Assembly (NCBI RefSeq): GCF_024343675.1
Contig: NZ_RJUD01000006.1
Span: forward strand, 124,001-188,000
DNA from: Lacihabitans sp. CS3-21
Lineage (GTDB): Bacteria; Bacteroidota; Bacteroidia; Cytophagales; Spirosomataceae
Direction: 5' to 3'
DNA: 64,000 bases
Shown piece after piece: positions 33,323 to 44,700 of this stretch; the stretch's first letter is position 1, and the number at the start of each line of letters is the position of its first letter. Made by a program: the position numbers and the translations under genes. The notes under the pieces are model-generated. The model searched no databases. It worked only from the letters and a program-made list of their open reading frames with translations, and had not been told where the DNA came from.

Positions 33323-36262
33323 TTACGCCAAAGCTTCCCAAAGAATTTCAATCGGGTGTTTTGCATGTTTGCCCGTGCCGTCATGAATCTGGTGGCGGCA
33401 GCTGGTGCCAGGGGCGGCTATCAGTACATCCTCAGGTTGCTGGCGAACGGTAGGAAAGAGTACCAACTCGCCTATTTTCATAGAAATATCATAATGTTCT
33501 TTTTCGTAACCAAACGAGCCCGCCATTCCACAACATCCGCTCGGAATCAACTGCACTTCATAGCCTTTTGGTAGGCTTAGCATTTTCTTGGTTGGCACCA
33601 TCGATGCCACCGCTTTCTGTTGACAATGCCCATGGAGTTTTATCAAACGCTTTTCACTTTTAAATTTGGAACTTTCTATGCGTTTAGCATCCATTTCTTT
33701 TGCTAAGAATTCATCTAACATCAAAACATTTTTAGATAATTCCAAAGCCTTTTCTGCAAATTCCACTGAAACCAGTTCGGGATATTCGTCTCTGAAAGTT
33801 AAAATAGCACTGGGTTCTATTCCCAGCAAAGGTGTGTTTTCATTGATTAAATTTGAGAGCAAACGCACATTTTTATCTGCCAAAACTTTTGCTTCGTCCA
33901 ACATCCCTTTTGATAGATAGGAACGTCCTGAGTCGGCATGGTTCGGAACTTCAATTGAATAACCTAACTTCAAAAGTAAATCGACTGCTTTTTTTCCTAT
34001 TTCTACATCGTTGAAGTTTGTAAACTCATCTATGAACAAAAACACCTTTCTGTTTCCATTTCCAGCTTTGGTTCCATAGTTTTTCTTAAACCAAGCCCTA
34101 AGGGTAGTGTCCGATAGCAAAGGCATTGTTCTGTCGGGATGAAAACCGACCACTGTGTTGGCAATTTTTCTCAAAGATGCGTTTTTGAAAACAAAATTAT
34201 AAGCCCAAGGGATATAAGAAGCCAAAGCCGACATTTTTGGATAATTTCCAATCATTTTCGAACGTAATGGCACACCATTTTCTTTTTGGTATTGATACAT
34301 AAACTCCATCTTGAGCTTGGCCATGTCCACATTTGAAGGGCATTCAGATTTACAGGCTTTACAAACCAAACAAAGGTCTAAAACTTCTTTTATTTCTTTA
34401 GAATCAAACCTGTTGAGCTTATCTGACTGTGTAAGCGTTTCTCTAAGAATATTTGCTCTTGCTCTAGTTGTATCTTTTTCGCTTTTGGTGGCCATGTAAG
34501 ATGGACACATGGTGCCGCCGCTCAGGTGCGACTTTCGGCAATCTCCTGAGCCATTGCATTGCTCAGCATGTTGCAAAATGTCTTGGTCTTTGAACCTAAA
34601 CATAGTTTCAAAATCTGGCGTTACCTGTCCTGCCGAATATCTCAAGAACTCATCCATGGGTGGTGTATCCACTATTTTGTTGGCATTAAAGACATTGTTT
34701 GGATCCCAGACTTTCTTCAAGTCTTTGATTAAAGCATAGTTTTTCTCACCAATCTGTTGTTTTATAAACTCGCCTCGAAGTCTACCATCACCATGTTCCC
34801 CCGAAAGCGAGCCTTTATACTTTTTGACCAAAGTAGAAATCTCTTCAGCTATCAGTCTGAATTGTGATTTACCCTCTTGTGTTTTTAGATTGATTATTGG
34901 TCGTAGATGAAGTTCACCGGTACTGGCGTGTGCATAATGCACACTATACATATTGTTTTTGGTCAGAATCTCATTGAATTCTCTGATAAATTCTGGCAAA
35001 TCGTTTACGTCAACGGCTGTATCTTCAATTACTGCCACAGCTTTTTCATCACCCGGCAAGTTTGATAATAGTCCAAGACCCGCTTTTCTTAATGTCCAAC
35101 ATTTCTTGATATCATCACCAAAAAGTATCGGAAAATGATAACCATAGCCGGCGGCACGCATCTCAGCCTCCATAAATGCTGCCAATTCTTTAACTTCTTC
35201 GATGGAGTCTCTCGAAATTTCAACACAAAGTAATGCTCCAGGGTCACCCTCAACAAAGAACCTATTGGCCATTTGTTCTTTGTTTGCTTTGGTACACTCC
35301 AATATATAATGATCCATCAGCTCCACTGCACTGGGATTGTATTTCAGTGCGATCAAATTAGCTTTTAAAGAATCATCAATGGTTTCACAGTGCACCGCCA
35401 CCACCCCTTGAAACTTGGGTGGAAGTGGATTTACGTGCAATTTCATTTCCGTAATGAACATCAGCGTGCCTTCAGAGCCAGCTATGAGTTTACAGAAATT
35501 GAATCTTTCTGCGGAATTTTCATTAAAAACCTCGGTTTCCAAAAGTTCGTCTATGGCATATCCAGTATTACGTCTCGGTATACTCCTTTTGGGAAATTGC
35601 TCCCTTATTTCTTCTTGGTTTTCCTTTAAAGAAAGCGTATTGAATGCATTCTGGTACACTTTATCTTCAAGTGAAAGTGTATTTTTAGATTTAATTTCCG
35701 AGATTTTATCTATAAAATCCTTTTTAGAAATATCTTTGAATGTGACAAAACTGCCATCGCTTAAATATCCTTGTACCTCCATTAGGTGATCTCTTGCACT
35801 GCCATAAACCACTGAGTTGCTTCCACAAGAATTGTTCCCTACCATGCCTCCTACCATAGCACGGTTGGCTGTGGAGGTTTCGGGTCCAAAGAATAATCCC
35901 TGTGGTTTGAGATACATATTTAACTCATCTCTTACCACTGCGGGTTGCAGTCTCACCCAAGATTCTTCTTTATTTACCTCTAATATTTCTGTAAAAGTCT
36001 TTGATACATCCACTATAATGCCATTGCCAACTACTTGTCCCGCCAAAGATGTTCCAGCGGTTCGTGGGATTAGGGTTGTTTTGTGATCAATAGCAAAAGC
36101 AATGAGCTGCTCAATATCTTTGTTGTCTGTTGGAAAAACAACGCCCAGTGGGAATTCTCTGTAAGCAGAGGCATCTGTGGCGTAAAGGGTCCTCATTACC
36201 TTATCTTCAAAAATCTCACCTTTAAAATTGCTTTTAAGGATTTCGAAGTTTATACTTTTCAT
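33323..36262 (-). CDS. FAD- and Fe-S-binding oxidoreductase (D-lactate dehydrogenase / YdiJ-like)
   Basis: The 979-residue protein fuses glycolate-oxidase-type subunits. The FAD_binding_4 domain spans about 30-210 (IPRTAGTSLAGQVVGNGIIVD, GPETSTANRAMVGGMVGNNSCG). A FAD-oxidase C domain follows to about 520 (HYAHASTGELHLRPI, GSLSGEHGDGRLRGEF). Cysteine-rich 4Fe-4S regions come next (CNGSGDCRKS with MCPSYMA, and CLVCKACKSECPSNVDM). The C-terminal CCG-type domain has HGHCQQKA and SGCCGMAGSFGYE. It probably oxidises D-lactate or another 2-hydroxyacid at the inner membrane face. ATG 36262 was chosen: the upstream TTG (36292) lies inside a -7-like element (TATCTTTG, 36297-36290). Confidence 0.9.
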   Translation of the reverse strand: MKSINFEILKSNFKGEIFEDKVMRTLYATDASAYREFPLGVVFPTDNKDIEQLIAFAIDHKTTLIPRTAGTSLAGQVVGNGIIVDVSKTFTEILEVNKEESWVRLQPAVVRDELNMYLKPQGLFFGPETSTANRAMVGGMVGNNSCGSNSVVYGSARDHLMEVQGYLSDGSFVTFKDISKKDFIDKISEIKSKNTLSLEDKVYQNAFNTLSLKENQEEIREQFPKRSIPRRNTGYAIDELLETEVFNENSAERFNFCKLIAGSEGTLMFITEMKLHVNPLPPKFQGVVAVHCETIDDSLKANLIALKYNPSAVELMDHYILECTKANKEQMANRFFVEGDPGALLCVEISRDSIEEVKELAAFMEAEMRAAGYGYHFPILFGDDIKKCWTLRKAGLGLLSNLPGDEKAVAVIEDTAVDVNDLPEFIREFNEILTKNNMYSVHYAHASTGELHLRPIINLKTQEGKSQFRLIAEEISTLVKKYKGSLSGEHGDGRLRGEFIKQQIGEKNYALIKDLKKVWDPNNVFNANKIVDTPPMDEFLRYSAGQVTPDFETMFRFKDQDILQHAEQCNGSGDCRKSHLSGGTMCPSYMATKSEKDTTRARANILRETLTQSDKLNRFDSKEIKEVLDLCLVCKACKSECPSNVDMAKLKMEFMYQYQKENGVPLRSKMIGNYPKMSALASYIPWAYNFVFKNASLRKIANTVVGFHPDRTMPLLSDTTLRAWFKKNYGTKAGNGNRKVFLFIDEFTNFNDVEIGKKAVDLLLKLGYSIEVPNHADSGRSYLSKGMLDEAKVLADKNVRLLSNLINENTPLLGIEPSAILTFRDEYPELVSVEFAEKALELSKNVLMLDEFLAKEMDAKRIESSKFKSEKRLIKLHGHCQQKAVASMVPTKKMLSLPKGYEVQLIPSGCCGMAGSFGYEKEHYDISMKIGELVLFPTVRQQPEDVLIAAPGTSCRHQIHDGTGKHAKHPIEILWEALA

Positions 36263-36412
36263 CAAAAAATCATATTTAGAAAATTGTATCAAAGATAGTA
36301 TCTAAAAATTTATTTCGATAAGAAATACAACCATCTTAGGAAATTTGACGTAAAAACCAAACACCAAAACCATCAAAATATGATTAAATAAAAAAAATTT
36401 CTTTTTCAAAAT

Positions 36413-36445
36413 TTTGGACTTTAGAAACTTCTTTTTGTAGTTTTG
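36413..36445 (+). promoter_or_regulatory. Candidate promoter of the susC operon
   Basis: TTTG (36413-36416), then 21 bp, then TAGTTTTG (36438-36445). This leaves a leader of about 95 bases before the susC ATG, containing no obvious structure. No SusR-like, hybrid two-component or anti-sigma gene is nearby. Confidence 0.5.
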
Positions 36446-36545
36446 TGGGTTGATTCTTAAAAACGTGCAACATTTAATCAAAATGTTGAAATGTTTTTTT
36501 GGAAAAGCAAAACTAATTTACTTTAATTTTTTAAACAATTAACCT

Positions 36546-39500
36546 ATGATGAACAGATTCTACCAGTGCGGTCGAATGGTCTTCGACTTTGGGGTAAATC
36601 AACTTTCGAGCAAAAGCTCTTTAGTAGTTTTAATCTCAATGTTTTTCTCATTTTCAGTTCTTGCTCAAGACATTACAGTGAGCGGAAAGGTATCAGACAA
36701 ATCAGGTGATGGTCTTCCTGGTGTAACCGTTCAATTGAAAGGTTCATCTAAAGGCGTTGCCACTGACATGAATGGTTCTTATTCAATTGCTGGCGTTCCT
36801 GCTAACGGAACTTTGTCTTTTACATTCGTTGGAATGACTTCTCAGGAAGTTGCTATTGGTGGTCGTTCTACTATCAACGTTACTTTGGCTGATGACGCCG
36901 CTCTTCTTGAAGAGGTTGTTGTTGTTGGTTATGGTACTGTTAAGAAAAAAGATGCTACAGGTGCTGTAAATGCCATTGGAACTAAAGACTTCCAAAAAGG
37001 TATCGTTACTTCTCCTGAGCAATTGATGCAAGGTAGAGTTGCAGGTGTGCAAATTACTCAAAACTCAGGTGAGCCAGGTGGTGGTATCAACGTTAGAGTT
37101 AGAGGTACCTCTTCTGTATATGGTGGCAATCAGCCTTTATTTGTAATTGATGGTGTGCCATTAAGTGGAGATAATACTTCAAGTGGTGGTGGTGACCAAG
37201 GTGTTGGTCGTACACCAGCTAAAAACCCTTTGAACTTCTTGAATCCAGATGATATTGAAAGCATTGACATCCTTAAAGATGCGTCTGCAACAGCTATTTA
37301 TGGATCACGTGGTGCACAAGGTGTAGTTTTAATTACTACTAAAAAAGGAAAAGGAAAAGGTACATTGGATTACGGATACTCATTGGGTATGAGTAGTATC
37401 ACCAAAAAGTATGACCTTTTAGATGCAAAAGCATTTGCTGCAGCTAACCCTAGTCAAAATCAAGGAGGGGATACCAATTGGCAGGATGAGTTGTTTAGGA
37501 CAGCCCCTACACAACAACACAATCTATCTTATGGTGGAGGAGACGCTACTGGTAACTATAGATTCTCTTTGGGTTATCTAGATCAACAAGGTATAGTTTT
37601 AACTTCAGGTATCAAAAGATATTCAGTTGGTTTCAATGGTGCAAAGAAGTTTATCAATAATAAATTGAATATTACTTCATCAGTGAATTTGGCTAACAAC
37701 CAAGATAAGGGTATTGCTATCTCTGAAAACTCAGGATATACAGGAGACCTTTTGGCAGCTATTTTGAAAACGAATCCAACTATGGCAATTTTCAAATCTC
37801 CAGGTGTTTACAATCAACCAGGTATTCCTGAACCTAATCCTATGGCTATTGTAAATCTTTCTAAAGATCGTACTAATACTTTAAGAGCTTTAGGAAATAT
37901 CGCAGCGGAATTAGAAATATTTGAAGGCTTGAAATTTAAAACAGTTTTAGGTTTTGACCAATCTCTTTCTTCAAGAAAAACAGCTTATTCAAAAGATCTA
38001 GTAATGGATGGAATTTCTGGAATTGGTCGTCTTTATATCAGAGATGTTGAAATAAGCAATAGGCTTTGGGAAAACTACTTTACCTACGACAAAGCATTCG
38101 GAAAAACTACTTTGAACGCAGTATTAGGTTATTCATACCAAAACTTCGACGTGTATAGTAAGTCTTCTAGTTTGGCTAATTTCTCTACAAACAATTTAGA
38201 TGTAATGGTAAACAACTTGGCATCTGCTAACGCAGGAAAAGTTGGAAGTAATATCGTGAATAACTCTAATAGAGACTATGACGAATTACAATCTTATTTT
38301 GGTAGAGTAAACTTAAACCTTGGAAAAATCTTGGTGACTGGTACACTTCGTGTGGATGGTTCAACTAAGTTTGGTGGAAACAACAAATATGGATACTTCC
38401 CTTCTGGTGCTGTGAAATACAAATTGATTGAAGAAAACTTCGTTCCTAAAAATGTATTCTCAGACCTTGCTCTTAGAGTTGGATATGGTCTTGTAGGAAA
38501 TCAAAACATTCCTCATAACCTATATGACAAAAGAGAAAGATACTCAGGATGGGGTACCAACGGTGCTGCTGACAATATTACTGGTGGTGGTTTAAATTTC
38601 GTTGCATTTAACAATCCTAACTTGAAATGGGAATCTACTTCTTCTTTGAACATCGGTTTGGACTATGCTTTAGCTAACAATAGAGTTTCTGGTAATATTG
38701 AATTCTATGAAAAACATACAAAAGATTTGTTATTCCAAGTAGTTTCTGCTCAACCTGCACCTACGCCATTTACATGGAAAAACTTAGATACTGATATTCA
38801 AAACCGTGGTTTAGAATTAGGATTGAACGTAATTGCTGTTGACAACAAAGCTTTCACATGGGAAGTTAGTGCAAATGGTGCATTGAATAATAACCTAATC
38901 AAAAACCTTTCAGGTGTATATGATACAGGTGAAATTAACGGACAAGGTTTAACGGGTGCTTTTGCTCAACGTTTGGCTGAAGGACAACCAATGTTTGCAT
39001 TTTTCTTACGTGAGTTTGGTGGATACGATGCAGAAGGAAATTCACTATACCCTAATGGTGACTTCCAATCATTTATTGGAGCAGATCCAAATGCTAAAGT
39101 AACTGCCGGTTTAACCAACAGTTTCAAGTTTGGTAACTTCGATGCAAGTATATTTTTCAATGGTGTTTTTGGTAACTATATATACTCAAACACTGCGAAT
39201 GCATACTTTACTAAAGGTTCGTTGGCAAATGGTCGTAACGTTACTGCTGATGTAGTAGCAACTAAAGAGGGCCCTTTCAATGCACCAGATGTATCTACGA
39301 GGTTCTTAGAGAAAGGAGATTTTGTTAGATTACAAAACCTTAACCTTGGTTATAGAGTTCCAACAAAAGGTATGAAGAATATCACAAACATGAGACTTTA
39401 TATTACTGGACAAAATTTGATGACATTTACTAAATACAGTGGTCAAGATCCTGAAGTTAGTACAAATAAATCATTAAACGGAATCCCATCGTTTGGTATA

Positions 39501-39560
39501 GACTATACAGCTTATCCAAGAGCTAAAACTTGGACTATTGGAGCGAACATATCGTTTTAA
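36546..39560 (+). CDS. susC: SusC/RagA-family TonB-dependent outer-membrane transporter
   Basis: The 1004-residue protein has an extended N-terminus with a signal peptide ending SFSVLAQD. A carboxypeptidase-regulatory-like beta-sandwich spans about 42-115 (VSGKVSDKSGDGLPGVTVQL). A TonB-box-like stretch (EEVVVVGYGTVKKKDATGAV) precedes the plug domain (MQGRVAGVQITQNSGEPGGG, DDIESIDILKDASATAIYGS). A 22-strand-type barrel ends TWTIGANISF. With SusD it imports oligomers too large for porins. It is followed after 26 bp by susD. The substrate cannot be read from sequence; nearby GH97, GH43 and GH67 suggest plant or starch-like glycans. Confidence 0.95.
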   Translation: MMNRFYQCGRMVFDFGVNQLSSKSSLVVLISMFFSFSVLAQDITVSGKVSDKSGDGLPGVTVQLKGSSKGVATDMNGSYSIAGVPANGTLSFTFVGMTSQEVAIGGRSTINVTLADDAALLEEVVVVGYGTVKKKDATGAVNAIGTKDFQKGIVTSPEQLMQGRVAGVQITQNSGEPGGGINVRVRGTSSVYGGNQPLFVIDGVPLSGDNTSSGGGDQGVGRTPAKNPLNFLNPDDIESIDILKDASATAIYGSRGAQGVVLITTKKGKGKGTLDYGYSLGMSSITKKYDLLDAKAFAAANPSQNQGGDTNWQDELFRTAPTQQHNLSYGGGDATGNYRFSLGYLDQQGIVLTSGIKRYSVGFNGAKKFINNKLNITSSVNLANNQDKGIAISENSGYTGDLLAAILKTNPTMAIFKSPGVYNQPGIPEPNPMAIVNLSKDRTNTLRALGNIAAELEIFEGLKFKTVLGFDQSLSSRKTAYSKDLVMDGISGIGRLYIRDVEISNRLWENYFTYDKAFGKTTLNAVLGYSYQNFDVYSKSSSLANFSTNNLDVMVNNLASANAGKVGSNIVNNSNRDYDELQSYFGRVNLNLGKILVTGTLRVDGSTKFGGNNKYGYFPSGAVKYKLIEENFVPKNVFSDLALRVGYGLVGNQNIPHNLYDKRERYSGWGTNGAADNITGGGLNFVAFNNPNLKWESTSSLNIGLDYALANNRVSGNIEFYEKHTKDLLFQVVSAQPAPTPFTWKNLDTDIQNRGLELGLNVIAVDNKAFTWEVSANGALNNNLIKNLSGVYDTGEINGQGLTGAFAQRLAEGQPMFAFFLREFGGYDAEGNSLYPNGDFQSFIGADPNAKVTAGLTNSFKFGNFDASIFFNGVFGNYIYSNTANAYFTKGSLANGRNVTADVVATKEGPFNAPDVSTRFLEKGDFVRLQNLNLGYRVPTKGMKNITNMRLYITGQNLMTFTKYSGQDPEVSTNKSLNGIPSFGIDYTAYPRAKTWTIGANISF

Positions 39561-39586
39561 TCAGTAATTATTCAAAATAATAAAAG

Positions 39587-41074
39587 ATGAAAAATAATAA
39601 TTTAAAAAGATTTTTAATTGCAGGGATTGGCTTATTTGCCGCTACTTCTTGTACTGATCTTGTAAATGAAGAAACAGATTCAATTGTAAGAGCTGAAACT
39701 GGTGGTTTCTCACCTGGTAATGCTTCAGAACTATTGATTTCGGCTTACAAAGACCTTGGTACATTTACTGACCAAGCAAATATTTATGCTCTTGGACAGC
39801 ATACAACAGCAGAAATGATTCCACCAACACGTGGTGTTGACTGGGGTGATAATGGTGTATGGCGTACATTAGACCAACATACTTGGGATGCTACACACTC
39901 GTGGGTTACTAACTCATGGAATCAGTTGAACCAAAGGATATTTAAATGCAATGAGATTATTGCATCTAATCCAACTCCTGCACAAAAAGCAGAAGCTCAA
40001 TTTTTAAGAGCTTTCAATATGTTTCACGTAATGGATTTCTGGGGACAAGTGCCAATTAGAGAGGTTACAGATGGTGTGGATGTTAATCCTAAAATCTTAA
40101 CGCGTTCTGAAGCTTTTGATTATATCTTGAAAGACTTGACTGAGGCTCTTCCAAACTTGGCTAAAGTGGGTCCAAGTGCTGTTAATCCTAAGGCGAATAA
40201 AGCTGCTGCAAACTTCTTAATTGCTAAGATGTATTTGAATAAAGCCGTTTACAAATCAGCTACTCCAGAAGGTCCTTATACGCATGCTGCTGGAGATATG
40301 GCACAAGTAATCGCTGCTGTAGACGCTATTACTGCTGATGGATATTCAGTAAGTGATGATTATTTCAAAAACTTTACTGCAAGTGCTACTACTGAGACAA
40401 TCTTGAACTCAGATGAAGGTTCTCCTTCTAACCGTTGGTTCATGACTTTGCACTACGATCAAAATCCTTCAGGTTGGAATGGTTTTGCTACTTTAGCTGA
40501 TTTTTATGATACATTTGAAACTGGTGATATTCGTAAAGGTATTCCAGCTAAAGGTGATGGTAAAGAATTCTCTGGTATTGGTTATGGTTTCCTAATTGGA
40601 CAACAAATCAATGACAAAGGACAAGCTATTACTGACTCACGTTCGAAAAAACCACTTCAGTTTTCTCGTGATGTAAATTTGGCTGGTACTCCTACTGAAA
40701 AAGGTATCCGTGCCATCAAATATCACCCTGCAACTGCTGGAAAGTATATCTTGATGAGATATTCAGAGGCTTATTTGATGAAAGCTGAGGCTTTATTGAG
40801 AAGTGGCAAGGCAGCTGATGGTTTGGCTTTGGTTAATAGCCTTAGAGCAAAAAGAGCAGCTAAACCTTTGGCTTCTTTGACAGAAAATGCATTGTTTGAG
40901 GAAATCGGACGTGAATTATATTGGGAAGGTGGAAAAAGAACTGTTGAGGTTCGTTATGGTAAGTTTACAACTGGTACAGGTACTTTGATAAAAGATGCTT
41001 ATACTGTATTGTTCCCTATCCCTTCTGCAGCGATAGTTTCTAATCCTAACTTAACTCAAAACAAAGGATACTAA
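39587..41074 (+). CDS. susD: SusD/RagB-family glycan-binding lipoprotein
   Basis: The 495-residue surface lipoprotein has a lipobox in GLFAATSCTDLVNEE (Cys about 22). SusD hallmarks are AQFLRAFNMFHVMDFWGQVP (TPR-like helices), AANFLIAKMYLNKAVY, and the C-terminal KYILMRYSEAYLMKAEALLR followed by GRELYWEGGKRTVEVRYGKF and LFPIPSAAI. It captures glycan and closes the SusC barrel like a lid. It is co-transcribed with susC, and a terminator follows 30 bp after the stop. Confidence 0.95.
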   Translation: MKNNNLKRFLIAGIGLFAATSCTDLVNEETDSIVRAETGGFSPGNASELLISAYKDLGTFTDQANIYALGQHTTAEMIPPTRGVDWGDNGVWRTLDQHTWDATHSWVTNSWNQLNQRIFKCNEIIASNPTPAQKAEAQFLRAFNMFHVMDFWGQVPIREVTDGVDVNPKILTRSEAFDYILKDLTEALPNLAKVGPSAVNPKANKAAANFLIAKMYLNKAVYKSATPEGPYTHAAGDMAQVIAAVDAITADGYSVSDDYFKNFTASATTETILNSDEGSPSNRWFMTLHYDQNPSGWNGFATLADFYDTFETGDIRKGIPAKGDGKEFSGIGYGFLIGQQINDKGQAITDSRSKKPLQFSRDVNLAGTPTEKGIRAIKYHPATAGKYILMRYSEAYLMKAEALLRSGKAADGLALVNSLRAKRAAKPLASLTENALFEEIGRELYWEGGKRTVEVRYGKFTTGTGTLIKDAYTVLFPIPSAAIVSNPNLTQNKGY

Positions 41075-41103
41075 GATTTTAGTAAATTTTTGTTAGAAAA
41101 AAA

Positions 41104-41129
41104 GCTCAACCTTTAGGTTGGGCTTTTTT
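41104..41129 (+). terminator. Terminator after susD
   Basis: The stem GCTCAACC (41104-41111), TTTA loop, GGTTGGGC (41116-41123) has a G-T pair and is followed by six T. A -7-like TATTTTTG (41147-41154) comes next, which may restart transcription for the downstream lipoprotein genes. Confidence 0.8.
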
Positions 41130-41174
41130 CATTTACAATAAAGAAGTATTTTTGTTTAATACTTTATAAAACTT

Positions 41175-41753
41175 ATGATGAAATACTTAATTGCACTACT
41201 AAGTGCAACGATTCTGTTCTCGTGCTCTCCAAACAATAATTCAGAAAATGGAGAAATCAATACAACATTGGCTTCGTTAAAAGATAATCAAGCAAAAATA
41301 GAATTAGAGATTGACGGGAAGTCATTTTATGCAGATACAAGTGTTTTTCAAGGTGGTGGATATGTGGACGAGAAAGGAGTAAAAATTAGCCTAAGAGACC
41401 AAAGTATGGGAAACGTGATTGTAAGCTTGGAAGGCAATAGTTGGTTTAAAAACAAGCCATATAAGATTATCTTTAAGGATGGATACCCAACTTCTTCTAC
41501 AATGGGTTCGTTTTTAACGGGAAAGATTAATAATACAACAGAAAATAGAGGTGAAGGATATGTTTTGTATGATGGTTTTTTTGAGATAAAATATATTTCA
41601 AAAGATGCTTTTGTTGTATATGTAAAAGGTAATTTAAAGAAACCTTTTGGAGATGATCCGTTATCTAGTGTTGAAGGAAATATAATCTGGAAAAAGCCAG
41701 ATTATAATATTGAAGAAGGGAAAGGAATTGAAATTCCAATCAAAAAGAAATGA
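41175..41753 (+). CDS. Lipoprotein of unknown function (192 aa)
   Basis: The protein starts MMKYLIALLSATILFSCSPN, with lipobox LFSC. The rest is beta-rich with no family I recognise (IELEIDGKSFYADTSVFQGG, VSLEGNSWF, FEIKYISKDAFVVYVKG). It overlaps the following VCBS gene by 4 bp (ATGA), so it is translated with the two large lipoproteins behind it and probably works at the same envelope site. Confidence 0.78.
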   Translation: MMKYLIALLSATILFSCSPNNNSENGEINTTLASLKDNQAKIELEIDGKSFYADTSVFQGGGYVDEKGVKISLRDQSMGNVIVSLEGNSWFKNKPYKIIFKDGYPTSSTMGSFLTGKINNTTENRGEGYVLYDGFFEIKYISKDAFVVYVKGNLKKPFGDDPLSSVEGNIIWKKPDYNIEEGKGIEIPIKKK

Positions 41754-44700
41754 AGAAATCATTTTTAATTATCGGTATTGTAGCATTTCTTTTTTCTTGC
41801 AAGGAAAAATCTTCAGATGCTATTTTTGAACTTTTGGATTCCTCAAAGACGGGAATTGACTTTATAAATACAGTAAAAAACTCCGAGAATTTCAATATTT
41901 TTAACTACAGAAACTTCTATAACGGAGCCGGTGTGGCTGTAGGTGATATCAACAACGATGGTCTACAAGATGTGCTTTTTACAGCCAATATGGGTTCAAA
42001 TAAACTCTACATAAATAAAGGTAATCAACCAGGTGAGTCGTTTAAGTTTGAGGATATTACGGCAAAAGCAGGTATTGCTGAAAGCGATAAGTGGAATACC
42101 GGGGTGGTAATGGTAGATATCAACCACGACGGTTGGTTGGATATTTATATTTGTAATGCAGGTATTGATAAATGGAAAAAGAAGCAAGGAAATGCTCTTT
42201 TCATAAACAATCATGACCTTACTTTTACAGAGAAAGCCGCAGAATATGGCTTGGATGACAAAGGATATTCCACGCATGCAGCTTTTTTGGATTACGACCT
42301 AGATGGCGATTTGGACTGTTATATCCTGAACAACAGTTTTATTCCTGTAAATACGCTCAATTACGACAATAACCGTGATTTGAGAGCAGAAGATTGGCCT
42401 GTAAAGGATTTTCTAAAAGGTGGTGGGGATAAACTTTTGAAAAACGAAAATGGAAAATTCGTAGATGTTTCTAAAGAAGCTGGGATATATGGAAGTTTGA
42501 TAGGTTTTGGATTGGGTGTAACTGTGGGGGATGTTAACAACGACAATTACCCCGACATTTATATTTCAAATGATTTTTTCGAAAAAGATTATCTATATAT
42601 CAACCAAAAGAATGGAAAGTTTAGTGAGGAACTTGAAACTAGGGTAGGACACACCAGTTTGGCTTCGATGGGTGCTGACATGGGCGATATTAACAACGAC
42701 GGTAATCAAGAAATTTTTGTCACTGATATGTTGCCAAGAGATGAGGTTAGGCTTAAAACCACTACTTCTTTCGATAATAACTATGTATTTAAACTAAAGC
42801 ATGACAAAGGTTTTTATAACCAATACATGCAGAATAGTCTACAGTTAAACAATGCCGATGGAACCTTCAGCGAAATAGCCAATTATAGCGATGTTGCAGC
42901 AAGTGATTGGAGTTGGGGTGCTCTACTTTTTGATGCCGATAATGATTCGAAAACGGATATTTATGTGAGTAATGGTATTTTTCATGATGTTATAGACCAA
43001 GATTTTATCGATTTTTTTGCGAATGAAGTTAATCAAAAGATGGTTCTTTCTGGCGAAAAAGAAAAGTTTGATAACATCATTAAGCATATGCCATCAAGAC
43101 CTATCGTCAACAATTTCTTTCATAATGATGGGGAATTAAAGTTTTCAGAAAAAGCAGAAGCTTTTGGTTTCACAGAGCCTTCTTTTTCGAACGGTGCTGC
43201 TTATGCAGACTTAGACAATGACGGTGATTTGGATTTGTTGGTCAATAATGTAAACCAACCATGTTTTGTTTATAGGAATAATGCAGAAAAGAAGACCCCA
43301 AAGAACAATTACATAAAAGTTAAATTGGAAGGTTCGGAAAATAATACTTTTGCGGTAGGGGCAAAGATATTTGTGTACAGCAACAAGGAGATTTTGGTGA
43401 AGCAAATTAACCCATCGAAAGGCTTTCAGTCAAGTACAGAATACGTTCAAACTATTGGTTTAGGCCAATCTAAAGCCATAGATTCTGTAGTAGTTTTTTG
43501 GCCAAATAATACGAGGTCAATGTACAAAAACCCGAAAATCAATTCTTTGCAAACATGGAATATAAAAGATGGAAGTACATATCATCATTTTGAATCTGAA
43601 AGTAGAGGAATGTCGTCTTTTTTGATGGATAATTCTATGGCTATCCGAGCACACACCGAGAATGAATATGAAGACTTTTATGAAGAAAAAAACATTCCGA
43701 TGATGCTTTCAAAAGAGGGTCCAAATGCCGCCATTGCCGATGTGAATGGTGACGGACTGATGGATTTGTATGCGGGTGGAGCCAAAAACCAAGCTGGGGC
43801 ATTATATATTCAGCAGAATGGGAAATTGACTCTTAAACCTAATAAAGAGTTTGACAATGCAGCATTTTTTGAAGATACTGCGGTTGAGTTTTTTGATGCT
43901 GACCTAGATGGCGACCAAGATTTATTTGTTGGAACGGGTGGAAATGAGTCAAATCCTGAGGAAAGATTATACATAAATAGATTATATGTTAATGACGGAA
44001 AAGGAAATTTCGTTTTTAACAACAAAGCAATTCCTTTCAGTGGAATGAACACTTCATGCGTAGCTCCACATGACTATGATAATGATGGAGATATAGACCT
44101 CTTTGTGGGAAATAGATCGCAGCCAAAAAAATATGGATTGACACCACCTCAGCAAATTTTGGAAAATGACGGAAAAGGCATTTTTAAAAACGTAACCAAG
44201 GCGTTTGCTAAGGAAATAGAATATGCTGGAATGGTTAGAAAAGCCATTTGGGAAGATGTGGATGGAGATAAAATAAAGGAACTGATTTTGGTAGGAGATT
44301 GGATGAACCCCAAAATTTATAAAGTAAAAAATAAAGCATTTTCAGAAATGAAAACGGGTCTAGAAAACCAAAAAGGTTTCTGGGGTGTATTGAAATCTGA
44401 AGACATTGATAATGATGGAGACAAAGACCTTATCTTAGGAAATATGGGTGAGAATTTTGCCTTGAAAACTACGCAAAATGAACCCTTAAAGCTTTGGGTA
44501 GGGGATTTTGACGATAATCAGCTCTTAGATAAAATTTTCACAAAAACTTTTGAGGGAAAAGACGTGCCGGTTTTCTTAAAACGTGAAATGATGGAGCAGT
44601 TTCCAAAGCTCAAGGCTCAAAATCTTAAGCATGAGGAATATGCAAAAAGATCGATTGAAGATTTATTCGACAAGAATCTGCTGAAAAAATCACAAAAAAC